Below, in pieces: positions 16,362 to 25,135 of a stretch of DNA of 64,000 bases. The translations under genes and the position numbers were made by a program. Position 1 is the stretch's first letter. Each line of letters opens with the position of its first letter. The notes below the pieces were generated by a model, which was given only the letters and a program-made list of their open reading frames with translations, did no database searches and was not told the DNA's origin. Origin of the DNA: Paenibacillus polymyxa (GTDB taxonomy: Bacteria; Bacillota; Bacilli; Paenibacillales; Paenibacillaceae); assembly GCF_018614975.1 (NCBI RefSeq), contig NZ_JAGGNR010000008.1, positions 558,001-622,000 of the forward strand, given 5' to 3'.

Positions 16362-16601
16362 GTGAGAACCCTAATAACCTTTCAAAACAAATCAATCCCT
16401 GTATATTTTAATCAAGAAAACAAACAACCTATGCAGAAGACATTAAGATTGCTTAGCAGTGCTCTAGAGCATAAAATTAGCAACGGTAAACGCGCCATTC
16501 AAAAATGTCTGCATTCTTTGATTAGTATTGAGATTGTCAATGGAGAAGCCATTCTCCACAGTCGAAGTGAAAACGACTCCCTTGCTTTATCCTTATACTA
16601 A
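16362..16601 (+). CDS. Small hypothetical protein (79 residues)
   Basis: The product is not recognised. It is basic and soluble (MRTLITFQNKSIPVYFNQEN...), with a helical middle rich in Leu, Lys and Ser and no signal or membrane segment. The GTG start has GAGGTGATT at good spacing, and an intrinsic terminator follows 40 bases after the stop. Ribosome site and terminator make a real gene likely in spite of its size. It diverges from the type VII operon; a functional link is only a guess. Confidence 0.6.
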   Translation: MRTLITFQNKSIPVYFNQENKQPMQKTLRLLSSALEHKISNGKRAIQKCLHSLISIEIVNGEAILHSRSENDSLALSLY

Positions 16602-16640
16602 AAGGAGTTACCCAAGACACATTCATTACAAGACATGAAA

Positions 16641-16675
16641 AAGGAAGCTGTCGCTAAAGACAAGCTTCCTTTTTT
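16641..16675 (+). terminator. Intrinsic terminator of the 79-residue gene
   Basis: AAGGAAGC-TGTC pairs with GACA-AGCTTCCTT (one bulge), followed by T residues. It lies 40 bases after the stop codon. Confidence 0.85.
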
Positions 16676-17013
16676 GAGTTGTATACACGTTAACAGCGGA
16701 TCGCAATTGTTATCAGCCATCACTCAATGCAGTTTGCTCAGGACATAGGCGGCATCATGTTCTTCCGCAATCTCGGCTTTACGAATACGAATGACAAACA
16801 GCCGAACCAAATTGGCACGTGTATGTTCTTCCTGACAGGTATTCAGTTTCCTCAGAATAAAGCGGTCAATGGACATGAATTTAAAGCCCCTTTGCCGTTG
16901 GATTTACGGATCGATTCTCCCGTGTATCCATAAATAACCAGATAGCGTCAGCCCCAAACAGCTTTTCCACACTTATATTAAGCCGTATTTTGCTGAGGTG
17001 TACAATTGTGCAA

Positions 17014-17046
17014 AAAGCCCGTCCCACCAAGCTGGAGATGGACTTT
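17014..17046 (-). terminator. Terminator after the aldehyde dehydrogenase remnant
   Basis: On the minus strand AAAGTCC-nnn-CC ... GG-nnn-GGGCTTT forms an imperfect hairpin ending in CTTTTTG, about 60 bases beyond the stop codon. The gene-free stretch 16676-17106 otherwise holds only a 68-codon open frame (16727-16933) without a ribosome site. Confidence 0.6.
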
Positions 17047-17106
17047 CGCATGATTTGTCGATCTTTTTGTAACCATTCTAATCATTTATAAAATGAACCT
17101 GCTAGT

Positions 17107-18244
17107 TCACCCTTTTTCGACTTGGTTCACTCCCGGATATTCCCGATATTGATGCTGAATGCTGATCCAACGAGTACGTGTAAACTTCTCAATGGCCCAA
17201 ACCCCACCGAAACGTCCAATCCCTGAAGCTTTTTCACCGCCAAACATCACATGTGCTTCATCGTTCACAGACTGATCATTCACATGCACCATACCAGATT
17301 CAATGCGCTGGGCAACCTGATATCCTCGATTCAGATCTTTGGTAAATACGGAACCACTAAGTCCATAAGGCGTATCATTTGCCAAACGTACAGCTTCCTG
17401 CTCATCATGAGCCTTCATGATCACTGCCACTGGGCCAAACAATTCCTGCTGTACGATATCCTGTTCAGGTTTAACATCGGCAAGTACAGTAGGAGACAGC
17501 ACACTGCCTTTACTGGTCCCCCCGAGCAATAACCGTGCCCCTTCGGCCTTGGTTTTGTGCACAAGCTCCAACAATCGTTCTACCTCTTTTTCCCGAATGA
17601 GAGGACCCACGAGTGTTTTGGCATCCGCCGGATCACCTGCCTGGACATTCTTCGTTTTGGCAACAAATGATTCGACGAATTGGTCGTAAATATCGGCATG
17701 CACTATGAAACGATTCAGAGCCATGCAGATCTGACCCTGATGCGGAAACTTGCCAAAGACCGCCGCATCAGCAGCACGTTCAGTGTCAGCATCTTCCAGC
17801 ACAACCATCGCGTTGTTGCCGCCTAGTTCCAGTGCCGTTTCTTTTAAATGTTCACCCGCCAGTTTACCGATCCCCTGTCCAACTTCTGTGGAACCCGTAA
17901 ATGAAATCACTTTGGGAACCGGATGAGCGACAAAGTAATCCCCGATCTCGCTGCCACTTCCAGCAACGACATTCAGCACGCCCTCAGGCAGACCAGCCTG
18001 TTCAAACAAATCGGCAATGAGCCAGCCTGCCGTAATCGGAGTGTCCGATGCTGGTTTAATCACCACACCATTACCAAGAGCAATTGCTGGAGCTACAGAT
18101 CGAAGGCATAGATGCAAAGGGAAGTTCCATGGCCCAATAACCCCAATCACTCCCTTCGGTTCTCGAACCACACGGTTCTCTTTGCAAGGGGCTTAAGAAA
18201 ACAATACAACCCACAGTATTCTATCGTCATCTGCACGTCTTTCA
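17107..18244 (-). pseudogene. Aldehyde dehydrogenase, 5'-truncated
   Basis: The open part (17107-18171, 354 residues) has the NAD-binding and catalytic parts of an ALDH: IGPWNFP, IKPAS, SFTGSTEVG, the catalytic Glu in ELGGNN and the E-L-F-G-P and N-D-x-x-Y-G-L motifs. The conserved Cys region reads HQGQICMALNR. Family members are about 485 residues, so the first 130 or so are missing. The reading frame is closed by TAA (in CTTAAGCC) just before KENRVVREP, and the preceding GNAT stop codon abuts the remaining DNA. Residual N-terminal-like sequence (KDVQMTIEYCG) is out of frame. No ribosome site precedes the first GTG. A deletion at the GNAT junction plus a frameshift is the simplest reading. 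Confidence 0.75.
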
Positions 18245-18781
18245 TCAGTCGGGCAGGCTCTTGCCTCCAAAGAGGCTCAAGTCTTCCCATCCGTAGCCAA
18301 CTTCGATCAGATCTTGACCACCAATACGGATGGACTGTGTCTGAACTGGAGTGCCTCCCATCTTTTCATAGAAGCGGCATGCTGAATTACGCTCCAAAGC
18401 CCATATGATCAAACGTTTCATATTGTGGGTTTGGAGATGATGAACCACATGTGTTGCCAGTTGCTGACCTATCCCCGTTTGTTGCACTTCCTTCAGCAAA
18501 TAAATAGCGTACAACTCTCCATCATAAGATAATTCGCCTTCACGCTCCTTACCCCCACAAGCAAATCCGACAATGTTCCCATGATCCTGTTCAGCTACCA
18601 CCAGGATCTGATCCTTTTCGCCAGAACGAATGGTCTTCTCCCACTGGGACAATCTTGATTCTATAGTCAAATGATCCAAAAAATCGTCAGGCACAATTCC
18701 CCGATACGTTGTTTTCCAACTCTCCGTATGTACATGGGCTATCCCTTTCGCATCCCCTTCACGCGCCGGCCTGATCAGCAT
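18245..18781 (-). CDS. GNAT family N-acetyltransferase
   Basis: The 178-residue protein has the GNAT pattern: N-terminal IRPAREGDAKGIAHVH, the acceptor-side helix ESWKTTYRGIVPDDFLD typical of the RimI-like subset in Bacillota, ELYAIYLLKEVQQTGIGQQLA with the Q-x-x-G-I-G acetyl-CoA loop, and WALERNSACRFYEKMGG at the end. It transfers an acetyl group from acetyl-CoA; the substrate is unknown. A GTG at 18790 is an alternative start. The stop codon touches the truncated ALDH gene. Confidence 0.88.
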   Translation of the reverse strand: MLIRPAREGDAKGIAHVHTESWKTTYRGIVPDDFLDHLTIESRLSQWEKTIRSGEKDQILVVAEQDHGNIVGFACGGKEREGELSYDGELYAIYLLKEVQQTGIGQQLATHVVHHLQTHNMKRLIIWALERNSACRFYEKMGGTPVQTQSIRIGGQDLIEVGYGWEDLSLFGGKSLPD

Positions 18782-18888
18782 AGCTATCACTCACTTTCTC
18801 TCGTAACTGCCATAGCTTTACCATATTATATGTTCTTCTTTCTATAATTCCAAATTCATCCATTATGAACTACCTCTTATAAAGTAAA

Positions 18889-18908
18889 ATCCGGCCCTAC
18901 GGCCGGAT
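18889..18908 (-). terminator. Terminator overlapping the L,D-transpeptidase stop
   Basis: ATCCGGCC-GTAG-GGCCGGAT followed by TTTA on the minus strand. The stop codon lies in the loop. Confidence 0.75.
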
Positions 18909-19235
18909 CGTCACTCTCGTGCCTACAGATACCTTTGAAGACAGATCCAGTACATCCGAGTTGTACATGCGTATACAACCATGGGAGACGGATTTGCCAA
19001 TAGACCAAGGCTCATTGGTTCCGTGTATCCCATAATGGGGAGCAGACAGTCCCATCCAGAACACGCCAAATGGCCCACCTGGATTCGATTGTTTGTTAAT
19101 AATAGTGAACTCTCCGCTTGGAGTCTGCGTGAGCATCTTGCCGGTGGCTACGGGATAACCCTTAATCACCTGATTGCCATCCAGAAGATATAACATGTGG
19201 TCAGACAGATCTACAATAATCCTGTAATCTGGCAT
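18897..19235 (-). CDS. L,D-transpeptidase (YkuD domain)
   Basis: The 112-residue protein is a minimal YkuD catalytic domain: [25 protein letters not shown] and the active-site [15 protein letters not shown] with the catalytic Cys. Such enzymes make 3-3 peptidoglycan cross-links or attach proteins to the wall. No signal peptide or LysM domain is present, unlike typical secreted YkuD proteins, so export must be by another route or the protein acts inside the cell or forespore. ATG with CAGGAGGGATG. Confidence 0.88.
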   Translation of the reverse strand: MPDYRIIVDLSDHMLYLLDGNQVIKGYPVATGKMLTQTPSGEFTIINKQSNPGGPFGVFWMGLSAPHYGIHGTNEPWSIGKSVSHGCIRMYNSDVLDLSSKVSVGTRVTIRP

Positions 19236-19291
19236 AATGACATCCCTCCTGACCTATCTTATGCAAGATACCGGATGATGCCCGCCTGATT

Positions 19292-20401
19292 TCAGGCTTC
19301 CTCCCACTCTTTCACACTGCGGGAGTGCTTGGGTTTGCGACTATTGACCGGTTTGCTGGAGGCGGTACGCCTTCTGGATGCCACTTCTTCCTTACGTTGC
19401 TGATATTGCAATTCCTTCTGCATTTTCAGATAATTATTCATTCTTTTTTCATCCAATGAACCATCCTGTATGGCCTCTTTCACTGCACATCCAGCTTCAC
19501 GTGTATGGCTGCAATCCAGAAATCTGCACATGGCGGCAAGTTCTTCAATTTCTCCAAACGCATGCGACAGCCCATCATTGCCCTCATCCCAGAGGTTAAG
19601 CTCGCGCATTCCTGGAGTATCGATCAATACGGCTCCCTGTGGAAGTACAAACATCTCCCGGTGTGTTGTCGTATGTCTCCCACGACTGTCTCCCTCGCGG
19701 ACGGATTGTGTAAGCTGCACATCCTCACCCATCATCCAGTTCACCAGCGTAGACTTGCCACTGCCAGAAGATCCCGTGAGCGCAACGGTCAATCCCGGCT
19801 GCAAATATCGTTCCAGTAAGGATTTCCCTTGACCCTCCACTGCAGATATCGCAAGCACTTCGACACCTGGAGCGATTCCTTCTACACTTCGGATCTGTTC
19901 TTCAACATTGTTGCACAGATCACTTTTGCTCAAGACAATGACTGGCCTTACGCCACCATTCCAGGCCATCATCACGTATCTTTCAAGTCGTCTAAGGTTG
20001 AAATCATGATTAAGTGCAGCCACGATTAACAGTGTATCTACGTTTGCGGCGATTAATTGTTCCTTGGTCACTGGACCTGCCGCCTGTCTCGATACTCTGC
20101 TCCGACGTGGCACGAGATTGTGAATAATGGCTTCTTCACCTGCCTGACCTGTAATCGCTACCCAATCTCCAACCGCTGGTACCAAGCTGGTCTCCAGACT
20201 ATCATGACGCATTCGGCCCGAAACTCTTCCCCAGCATTCGCCCTCTTCTGTAATCAGACGTTGCAAATGTCCATGGTCTGCGATAATTCTGGCTGGCTTT
20301 TTCTCCTGCTCTTCCATCCCTGTCTCTTGCCACAGTTCCTGCCACTTTGCAGACCAGCCGTACTTCTCAATGTGGTTATCTAAAATAAAAATTCCTCCCA
20401 A
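19292..20401 (-). CDS. rsgA: Ribosome small-subunit-dependent GTPase A
   Basis: The 369-residue circularly permuted GTPase has an N-terminal OB fold, G4 (LSKSD), G5 (AISA), then G1 (TGSSGSGKSTLVN), G3 (DTPGM), and a C-terminal zinc segment CRFLDCSHTREAGC. RsgA helps mature the 30S subunit. A C-terminal Arg/Lys-rich tail extends past the usual end. Start: the frame can begin at TTG (20401), but GGGAGGA overlaps that codon; at correct spacing from the site the codon is ATT (20386), giving (M)LDNHIEKYGW, which fits family N-termini. This may be a rare ATT start. It may be a second RsgA, since Bacillus has one beside prkC. Confidence 0.9.
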   Translation of the reverse strand: MGGIFILDNHIEKYGWSAKWQELWQETGMEEQEKKPARIIADHGHLQRLITEEGECWGRVSGRMRHDSLETSLVPAVGDWVAITGQAGEEAIIHNLVPRRSRVSRQAAGPVTKEQLIAANVDTLLIVAALNHDFNLRRLERYVMMAWNGGVRPVIVLSKSDLCNNVEEQIRSVEGIAPGVEVLAISAVEGQGKSLLERYLQPGLTVALTGSSGSGKSTLVNWMMGEDVQLTQSVREGDSRGRHTTTHREMFVLPQGAVLIDTPGMRELNLWDEGNDGLSHAFGEIEELAAMCRFLDCSHTREAGCAVKEAIQDGSLDEKRMNNYLKMQKELQYQQRKEEVASRRRTASSKPVNSRKPKHSRSVKEWEEA

Positions 20402-20604
20402 GATAAATTTTGTTTACTTCGTTCAAGCCGAGTGAACAATTATCTCCGGTTCAGATCAATACAAAAAACCACGAGTAGAAATACACCCGCGGCAATAAGA
20501 AGTTAGCCGAATCAAAGATTATCCCTTCTCGTAGATCTACCGGATAGAATACTTAACCATCCGATATAAACTATTCAGGAACACCCTTTTATCGGCAAAC
20601 AAAA

Positions 20605-20631
20605 AAGCCACGGGTGCGTCACCCGTGGCTT
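20605..20631 (-). terminator. Strong intrinsic terminator
   Basis: AAGCCACGGGTG-ACG-CACCCGTGGCTT followed by six T residues on the minus strand. It lies 60 bases after the stop of the 23-codon reading frame and about 220 bases after the ArsR-type gene. Confidence 0.9.
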
Positions 20632-20689
20632 CATCTGAGCATGCGATACTTCACGTTTCAATGGATACTGCTATCCAGCTAACGCAAAA

Positions 20690-20761
20690 TTACATGCTTT
20701 GATCCGTTCCGGAGACGCTGTTCATATTCAAATTAACGTATACTGCATTTAAGTTTGTCAT
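20690..20761 (-). CDS. Putative 23-residue peptide
   Basis: The frame begins MTNLNAVYVNLNMNSVSGTD and ends QSM. A near-perfect ribosome site (AAGGGAGGCGATTG) precedes the ATG and a strong terminator follows. It is polar, without a signal sequence or membrane helix. The three elements in a row make it likely to be translated; it could be a free peptide or a leader. I do not recognise it. The remaining gene-free sequence 20402-20604 shows nothing more than possible promoter pieces for rsgA. Confidence 0.5.
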   Translation of the reverse strand: MTNLNAVYVNLNMNSVSGTDQSM

Positions 20762-20849
20762 AAACAATCGCCTCCCTTGTAGAATTATCCATTATGTTAC
20801 ACACTGCGCTTTGCAGTTGTCAAGCCCGAATTATTTTCACTTGTCTGTT

Positions 20850-21446
20850 CTATTTGACCTGATCCCAGCGTGTCCACATTTCCTTCGGATTCAATTCATA
20901 GATCTCCTCTTCCCGATACATGAACTGATGCATGATAAATTCTCGCCGAATCGTTGCAAAGTCTTCATGGTATTGCTTTATAAATGTATTGATTTCTTTC
21001 TCCGTATACTTCCGACCAAATTCAAGCTGCTCGACCAGATGACCAAGTACAATCAGTTTTTTCTTGTATTGAGCCGGAATCTGACGCAGTCGCCCATCTT
21101 TGGAGAAAAAATTTCTCATGACCGACGCTTTCAACGTTTCATTCACATCACTCATATCCGCAACCTCCTCTCGCTTGAAGATAAAATCAACCGAAGCCTG
21201 TGCATTCTCGCGGATAAACGAAGGATTAAGTGTGAAATACACTGTATTTTTCTCCCGTCGTTCCTTGATCAGCGCTGCCTCTCTCAGCTTGGATGCATGA
21301 TGTGTCACGGTTGGCTGTGACAGATTCAGCCGCTCGGCAAGTGCCTGTCCGTGCAGTTCACCCTGTGCCAGCAACAGCAGCATGCGAAGCCGGGTCGGGT
21401 CAGCCAACGCTTTATGATAAGCCACAATTTTCTCCAGCTGCATCAT
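20850..21446 (-). CDS. ArsR-type transcriptional regulator with DUF2087 domain
   Basis: The 198-residue protein has a winged HTH at residues 5-70 (ALADPTRLRMLLLLAQGELHGQALAERLNLSQPTVTHHASKL) of the ArsR class, with no obvious metal-binding Cys pair. The C-terminal 80 residues (KDGRLRQIPAQYKKKLIVLGHLVE...) are a DUF2087 domain. This pairing is common in Bacillota regulators of unknown ligand. It is divergent from the bdr-like gene across 175 bases, so it may control itself and that gene. Confidence 0.85.
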   Translation of the reverse strand: MMQLEKIVAYHKALADPTRLRMLLLLAQGELHGQALAERLNLSQPTVTHHASKLREAALIKERREKNTVYFTLNPSFIRENAQASVDFIFKREEVADMSDVNETLKASVMRNFFSKDGRLRQIPAQYKKKLIVLGHLVEQLEFGRKYTEKEINTFIKQYHEDFATIRREFIMHQFMYREEEIYELNPKEMWTRWDQVK

Positions 21447-21621
21447 CGTTCATCTCGCTTTCATTTAGATAGATATCTAATTTGATATTAGTCTTTTCTC
21501 CTCTCCACGTCAACTCCTTTGGATTCAAGTAAGCTTGTCTAATTTATACTCACGCTTGAACTGGCATTGGCTCGTTATTTACGGTAGGATTATATTGCTT
21601 GAAATAAGGAGGATTAAGAAC

Positions 21622-22620
21622 ATGGAAGATGTCATTATTATCGGCGGAGGCCCATGCGGTCTGTCTGCTGCCATTGAATGTGAGCGGCTGGGACTGTCCG
21701 CTGTGATCGTTGAGAAATACAATATCGTTCAATCTATTTATCTGTATCCAACCCATATGCAGTTTTTCAGCACAGCCCCGCTGCTTGAGATCGGAAACGT
21801 TCCGTTCAGCACACCTAATGATAAACCGTTTCGTTATGAAGCACTTGCCTATTATCGCAGGGTAGCCGAACATTTTGGTCTGCGTGTTCATAACTATGAG
21901 GAAGCCCGTGAAATTAAACGCAAGGATGATGGCATGTTTGAGGTACATACGCTCAATCGCCGCGGGGAGGCCATCGTACATGTTGGACGCAATGTAGTTG
22001 TAGCTACCGGTTATTTTGACCATCCTAACTATCTGGGCATCCCTGGAGAAGATAAAGATAAAGTAACCCACTATTTCCGGGAAGCCCACCCTTATACCCG
22101 TACACGTGTCGCCATTATTGGCGGAAGCAACTCAGCCGTTGACGCGGCCATGGAACTGGTTCGGGTCGGAGCGCATATTGATATGGTTTATCGCGGCAGT
22201 GGTCTTTCCCAGCATATTAAACCATGGGTACGTCCGCTATTCGAGAGCATGGTGGCAAAAGGCCGTATTACACTGCACCTGGAATCACGCGTGAATGAAA
22301 TACTGGATGATTCGATTCGTCTCATACACACGGATGGTTCCACTCGTGAACTGGATAATGACTTTGTTCTGGCCATGACCGGTTTTCGTCCGGATCGTCA
22401 ACTACTTACTTCGGTAGGTGTGGAAATGTCTGATGATATGGATAAACCTCTATATGACGCACAAACGATGGAAAGCAGCGTACCTGGTGTATATGTGGGT
22501 GGAGTCATCGCTTCGGGTCGTAATGCCAATGAAGTCTTTATTGAATCCGGTCGCTGGCATGGACGGTACATTGCGGAACATATCGTTAGCAAACAACGTG
22601 GACAGACTGAAGGGAAATGA
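21622..22620 (+). CDS. ypdA: YpdA-family bacillithiol-disulfide reductase-like flavoprotein
   Basis: The 332-residue protein has an FAD-binding [10 protein letters not shown] motif at the N-terminus, a NADPH-binding [13 protein letters not shown] motif in the middle and a C-terminal [14 protein letters not shown] motif. These and the length match YpdA (Bdr), which reduces oxidised bacillithiol with NADPH in Bacillota. There is no CxxC active site as in thioredoxin reductase, consistent with YpdA. The start is ATG 21622, preceded by AAGGAGG; a longer upstream extension has no ribosome site. Its stop overlaps the DUF441 start (ATGA). Confidence 0.88.
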   Translation: MEDVIIIGGGPCGLSAAIECERLGLSAVIVEKYNIVQSIYLYPTHMQFFSTAPLLEIGNVPFSTPNDKPFRYEALAYYRRVAEHFGLRVHNYEEAREIKRKDDGMFEVHTLNRRGEAIVHVGRNVVVATGYFDHPNYLGIPGEDKDKVTHYFREAHPYTRTRVAIIGGSNSAVDAAMELVRVGAHIDMVYRGSGLSQHIKPWVRPLFESMVAKGRITLHLESRVNEILDDSIRLIHTDGSTRELDNDFVLAMTGFRPDRQLLTSVGVEMSDDMDKPLYDAQTMESSVPGVYVGGVIASGRNANEVFIESGRWHGRYIAEHIVSKQRGQTEGK

Positions 22621-23069
22621 AAACAATGGATATGACTTCCCTGCTGTTGCTCGTATTTGCGGCTCTTGGGATTATCAGCAGCAACACACCTGTGACCGTA
22701 GCGATGGTATTTCTGTTATTGCTACGAGTCCTGAACCTGAATCAGGCATTTCCATGGCTTGAAAAATACGGACTTACACTGGGCATTATCATTCTGACCA
22801 TTGGTGTGATGGCACCTCTTGCCAGTGGCAAGATGAGTCTGCAGACGATCGGCGAGTCTTTCCTGCACTGGAAATCACTGCTCGCCATTGGCGTAGGATT
22901 ACTGGTGGCATATCTCGGAGGACGTGGCGCTACGCTGATGGGTACACAGCCAACTGTCGTTGCAGGGCTGTTAATCGGAACGGTACTTGGCGTTGCCTTG
23001 TTCAAGGGTGTACCTGTCGGGCCATTGATTGCGGCAGGAATTTTATCATTGCTACTGGGCAAATCCTGA
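22617..23069 (+). CDS. DUF441 membrane protein (YtwI-like)
   Basis: The 150-residue protein has four hydrophobic segments (about 7-35, 48-66, 86-104 and 112-147) and conserved family sequence ([41 protein letters not shown]). The function of DUF441 proteins is unknown. The start overlaps the ypdA stop by four bases, so the two are translationally coupled. An in-frame ATG at 22626 is an alternative. Confidence 0.88.
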   Translation: MKTMDMTSLLLLVFAALGIISSNTPVTVAMVFLLLLRVLNLNQAFPWLEKYGLTLGIIILTIGVMAPLASGKMSLQTIGESFLHWKSLLAIGVGLLVAYLGGRGATLMGTQPTVVAGLLIGTVLGVALFKGVPVGPLIAAGILSLLLGKS

Positions 23070-23215
23070 TTCAAGTTGTGAAGGTCGTGACCTGACATGC
23101 TATGCAGATTGGCTGTATTTCCCACTGTTGTGTGATATACTTCTATTCATGCAAATCATGTACACGAGCGATTCACTTTGCAACTATTTTAATGGCGCAG
23201 GAGGATTCAGGAACC

Positions 23216-23728
23216 ATGTCACGTCAGTTTATTACAGAAGCCGTGATGGTGGCCATTTACGGTCAATTGCTAGCGCCGCCCGCGCCTGTTGAATATATTG
23301 TTCCTTATACCACCATCCTTGAGCTATATGAATTCCAGACCAGTCCTGATCCCATGATGGATAACCCGGCAGATGATCAGCATGTGAAATCCAAAATCAA
23401 TGAAATGATTTCTTATTTCGAGCAACCTCTGAATAAGAAAAAAATAGAGCGTGCGTTACTTGTTCCATGGGCCAAAAGCCCCTCTATTTTATTTGGTGAC
23501 CAAGTATCCATTGCCATTATCAATGCAATAGATACGGCACAGTACGGGGAGTATTTCGATCCCATTGAGACAGAACTGCTGCTGACATCTCAGCGCCTGA
23601 GTATCCCGATTCTCACCGATCAGGTTGAACTGATCGCACGCATCATTGAGTCAGAATCACCTGTACAGGTATTTGATATTGATGATTTTGATTTTGCGAT
23701 GGATGATGAACCACTGGATCAGGTGTAA
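23216..23728 (+). CDS. Conserved hypothetical protein
   Basis: The 170-residue product is acidic, soluble and without a motif I can assign. It begins MSRQFITEAVMVAIYGQLLA, has a helical middle and ends in a very acidic tail (FDIDDFDFAMDDEPLDQ). The start is placed at ATG 23216, after AGGAGG; the frame is open further upstream but without a ribosome site. A bidirectional terminator follows. Confidence 0.7.
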   Translation: MSRQFITEAVMVAIYGQLLAPPAPVEYIVPYTTILELYEFQTSPDPMMDNPADDQHVKSKINEMISYFEQPLNKKKIERALLVPWAKSPSILFGDQVSIAIINAIDTAQYGEYFDPIETELLLTSQRLSIPILTDQVELIARIIESESPVQVFDIDDFDFAMDDEPLDQV

Positions 23729-23763
23729 TTCATGCTCCGAGCACGTGAATCGGATATTCAAAA

Positions 23764-23810
23764 AAAATGACCTTGTCACCCACTTTACCGTGGATGCCAA
23801 GGTCATTTTT
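23764..23810. terminator. Bidirectional terminator between convergent genes
   Basis: AAATGACCTTG pairs with CAAGGTCATTT, with an inner CCAC/GTGG pair. A run before and T run after allow it to work on both strands. Confidence 0.85.
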
Positions 23811-23826
23811 TGCGTCAACACTTATT

Positions 23827-24276
23827 TTATTCTGCCATATCCCGCGCTAACAGGATTCGGCTAATCTCATTCAGAGGTGGTAACGACTCCAGTGCAAAAA
23901 ACTTCAGACCCGCATCACTATTTACACGCGACTCCACAAGGTCATCCTGAATGATCACTGTCCGGAACAGGGCAATGACATAATACTCTTCATCTCCGCT
24001 TGAATGCAAATACCGAAGATCAGGCCCCGAATACAGACCTTCCAGTGTCATGGTATCAGCAGTCCAACCAGTCTCTTCCCATAACTCCCGATGTGCAGCA
24101 TCTTCAATGGCCTCACCCGGGCGCATCTCACCTGCTGGCAACCGCCAATGACCGTGCCCCGCATGCTGAATCAGGAGTAATTCACCTTGTTCGTTCTCAG
24201 TCCGTACCGCTGCTTTCACAACAATATGAGAGCGTTTTGCGATATACTGGGCCAAATCTCGTGGTGGCAGATTCAC
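23827..24276 (-). CDS. Nudix hydrolase
   Basis: The 149-residue protein has a complete Nudix box (GEMRPGEAIEDAAHRELWEETGW, residues about 49-71) with the R-E-x-x-E-E metal ligands. The N-terminal IAKRSHIVVKAAVRTENEQGELLLIQH forms the usual first strands. It cleaves a nucleoside diphosphate-linked substrate that cannot be predicted. GTG start with GGAGGAGGGG. Confidence 0.88.
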   Translation of the reverse strand: MNLPPRDLAQYIAKRSHIVVKAAVRTENEQGELLLIQHAGHGHWRLPAGEMRPGEAIEDAAHRELWEETGWTADTMTLEGLYSGPDLRYLHSSGDEEYYVIALFRTVIIQDDLVESRVNSDAGLKFFALESLPPLNEISRILLARDMAE

Positions 24277-24352
24277 TGCTTATCCCCTCCTCCTACTCGG
24301 AAGCCAGTGGCGACCTGTGATCCATCTATTGCTTAACAGAATACTTCAAAGA

Positions 24353-24649
24353 TTATACTTCGGTATAACGGTATTCGATATCCTGACCTTCATCAACGAT
24401 ATCCACATGCAGTTGGTGCCCTTTCAGATACCAATAATCGTGATCTTCCATAAAAAATTGAATCCCCGACACTTCGGTTTGATCCGCAGGATGTCTTGGT
24501 TTCTCCACAGCAATACCTAGCGAAAATCCAGGGTGAAGACCTCCGCCAGAGCTATAACGGGCAAAAAATCGAATGCTGTCTCCCTCGTTCAAATTCAGTT
24601 CTTTCTTGTACCAGCGAGCAGCTTGATCGGATACATGTATGGTACTCAT
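24353..24649 (-). CDS. HesB/YneR-type small protein without cysteines
   Basis: The 98-residue protein has the HesB/IscA-like fold sequence: MSTIHVSDQAARWYKKEL at the start, GFSLGIAVEKP in the middle and DHDYWYLKGHQLHVDI near the end. It lacks the three Cys of IscA-type iron-sulfur carriers, as do YneR-like Bacillus proteins, so it is unlikely to carry a cluster. Function unknown. ATG with AAGGAGCTGAC. Confidence 0.8.
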   Translation of the reverse strand: MSTIHVSDQAARWYKKELNLNEGDSIRFFARYSSGGGLHPGFSLGIAVEKPRHPADQTEVSGIQFFMEDHDYWYLKGHQLHVDIVDEGQDIEYRYTEV

Positions 24650-24754
24650 TTGGTGTCAGCTCCTTCTGTATATATATGTTCCATCATATCTCGACAGGGA
24701 CTTGAATACAAACCCGAGTCACCACATGAAGACAAATTAAGTCATGAAAAATGT

Positions 24755-24784
24755 TTGACAGATTGCAAAAGCCGGTGTTAAGAT
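24755..24784 (+). promoter_or_regulatory. SigA-type promoter of the ABC exporter leader
   Basis: TTGACA (24755-24760), a 17-18 base spacer and TTAAGA/TAAGAT (24778-24784). It points to the leader peptide, attenuator and exporter genes. Confidence 0.75.
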
Positions 24785-24840
24785 GCAAACATACGAGGTC
24801 TACATTGGTTTTATTTCCAAAAAAAGAAAGGGTGATTACG

Positions 24841-24921
24841 GTGTTTAACAAACATATGATTGGTCAATTCAGCACACAATTGAATACCGGAGCACACCCG
24901 AAATCATTATTCCGTTCATAA
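24841..24921 (+). CDS. 26-residue leader peptide upstream of the ABC exporter pair
   Basis: The frame starts at GTG with AAAGGGTGATTACG in front and reads VFNKHMIGQFSTQLNTGAHP... to RS, then TAA. It lies 58 bases past a strong promoter and about 110 bases before an intrinsic terminator, with the exporter genes after that. B. subtilis bmrB, a short leader frame before bmrCD, has the same layout: ribosome stalling on the leader by antibiotics lets transcription pass the terminator. The peptide sequence here is not one I recognise. An internal ATG (24856) could give a shorter peptide. Confidence 0.65.
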   Translation: MFNKHMIGQFSTQLNTGAHPKSLFRS

Positions 24922-25020
24922 GTCGGCATGACAAGGCGTTCTTTCAATAGAACCTCTGTGATGTTTACTCACAATCGAACTTATATATGGTGACGGCTCT
25001 GTTCTCGGAGCCATGCTGCC

Positions 25021-25068
25021 GTATGATTATATGAAGACATACCGCCTGCGTGCGGTATGTCTTTTTTT
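25021..25068 (+). promoter_or_regulatory. Attenuator: terminator with a competing upstream stem
   Basis: The terminator is AAGACATACCGC-CTGCGT-GCGGTATGTCTT (25034-25063) with seven T residues. GTATG at 25021-25025 can pair instead with CATAC in its 5' arm, a possible antiterminator. GGCTC...GAGCC upstream (25000-25017) gives a further hairpin. The arrangement between leader frame and exporter gene indicates attenuation control. Confidence 0.7.
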
Positions 25069-25135
25069 GTGGGTACATTTCGGCATACATGAACGGAATC
25101 TGCATTTCTCGGACATCGAAAGGAAGGGATAACAC

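Noticed and set aside
16727..16933. 68-codon plus-strand frame ending in PLDLRIDSPVYP
   Set aside because: No ribosome site and no recognisable family; might be the tail of a lost gene, but I could not support it.
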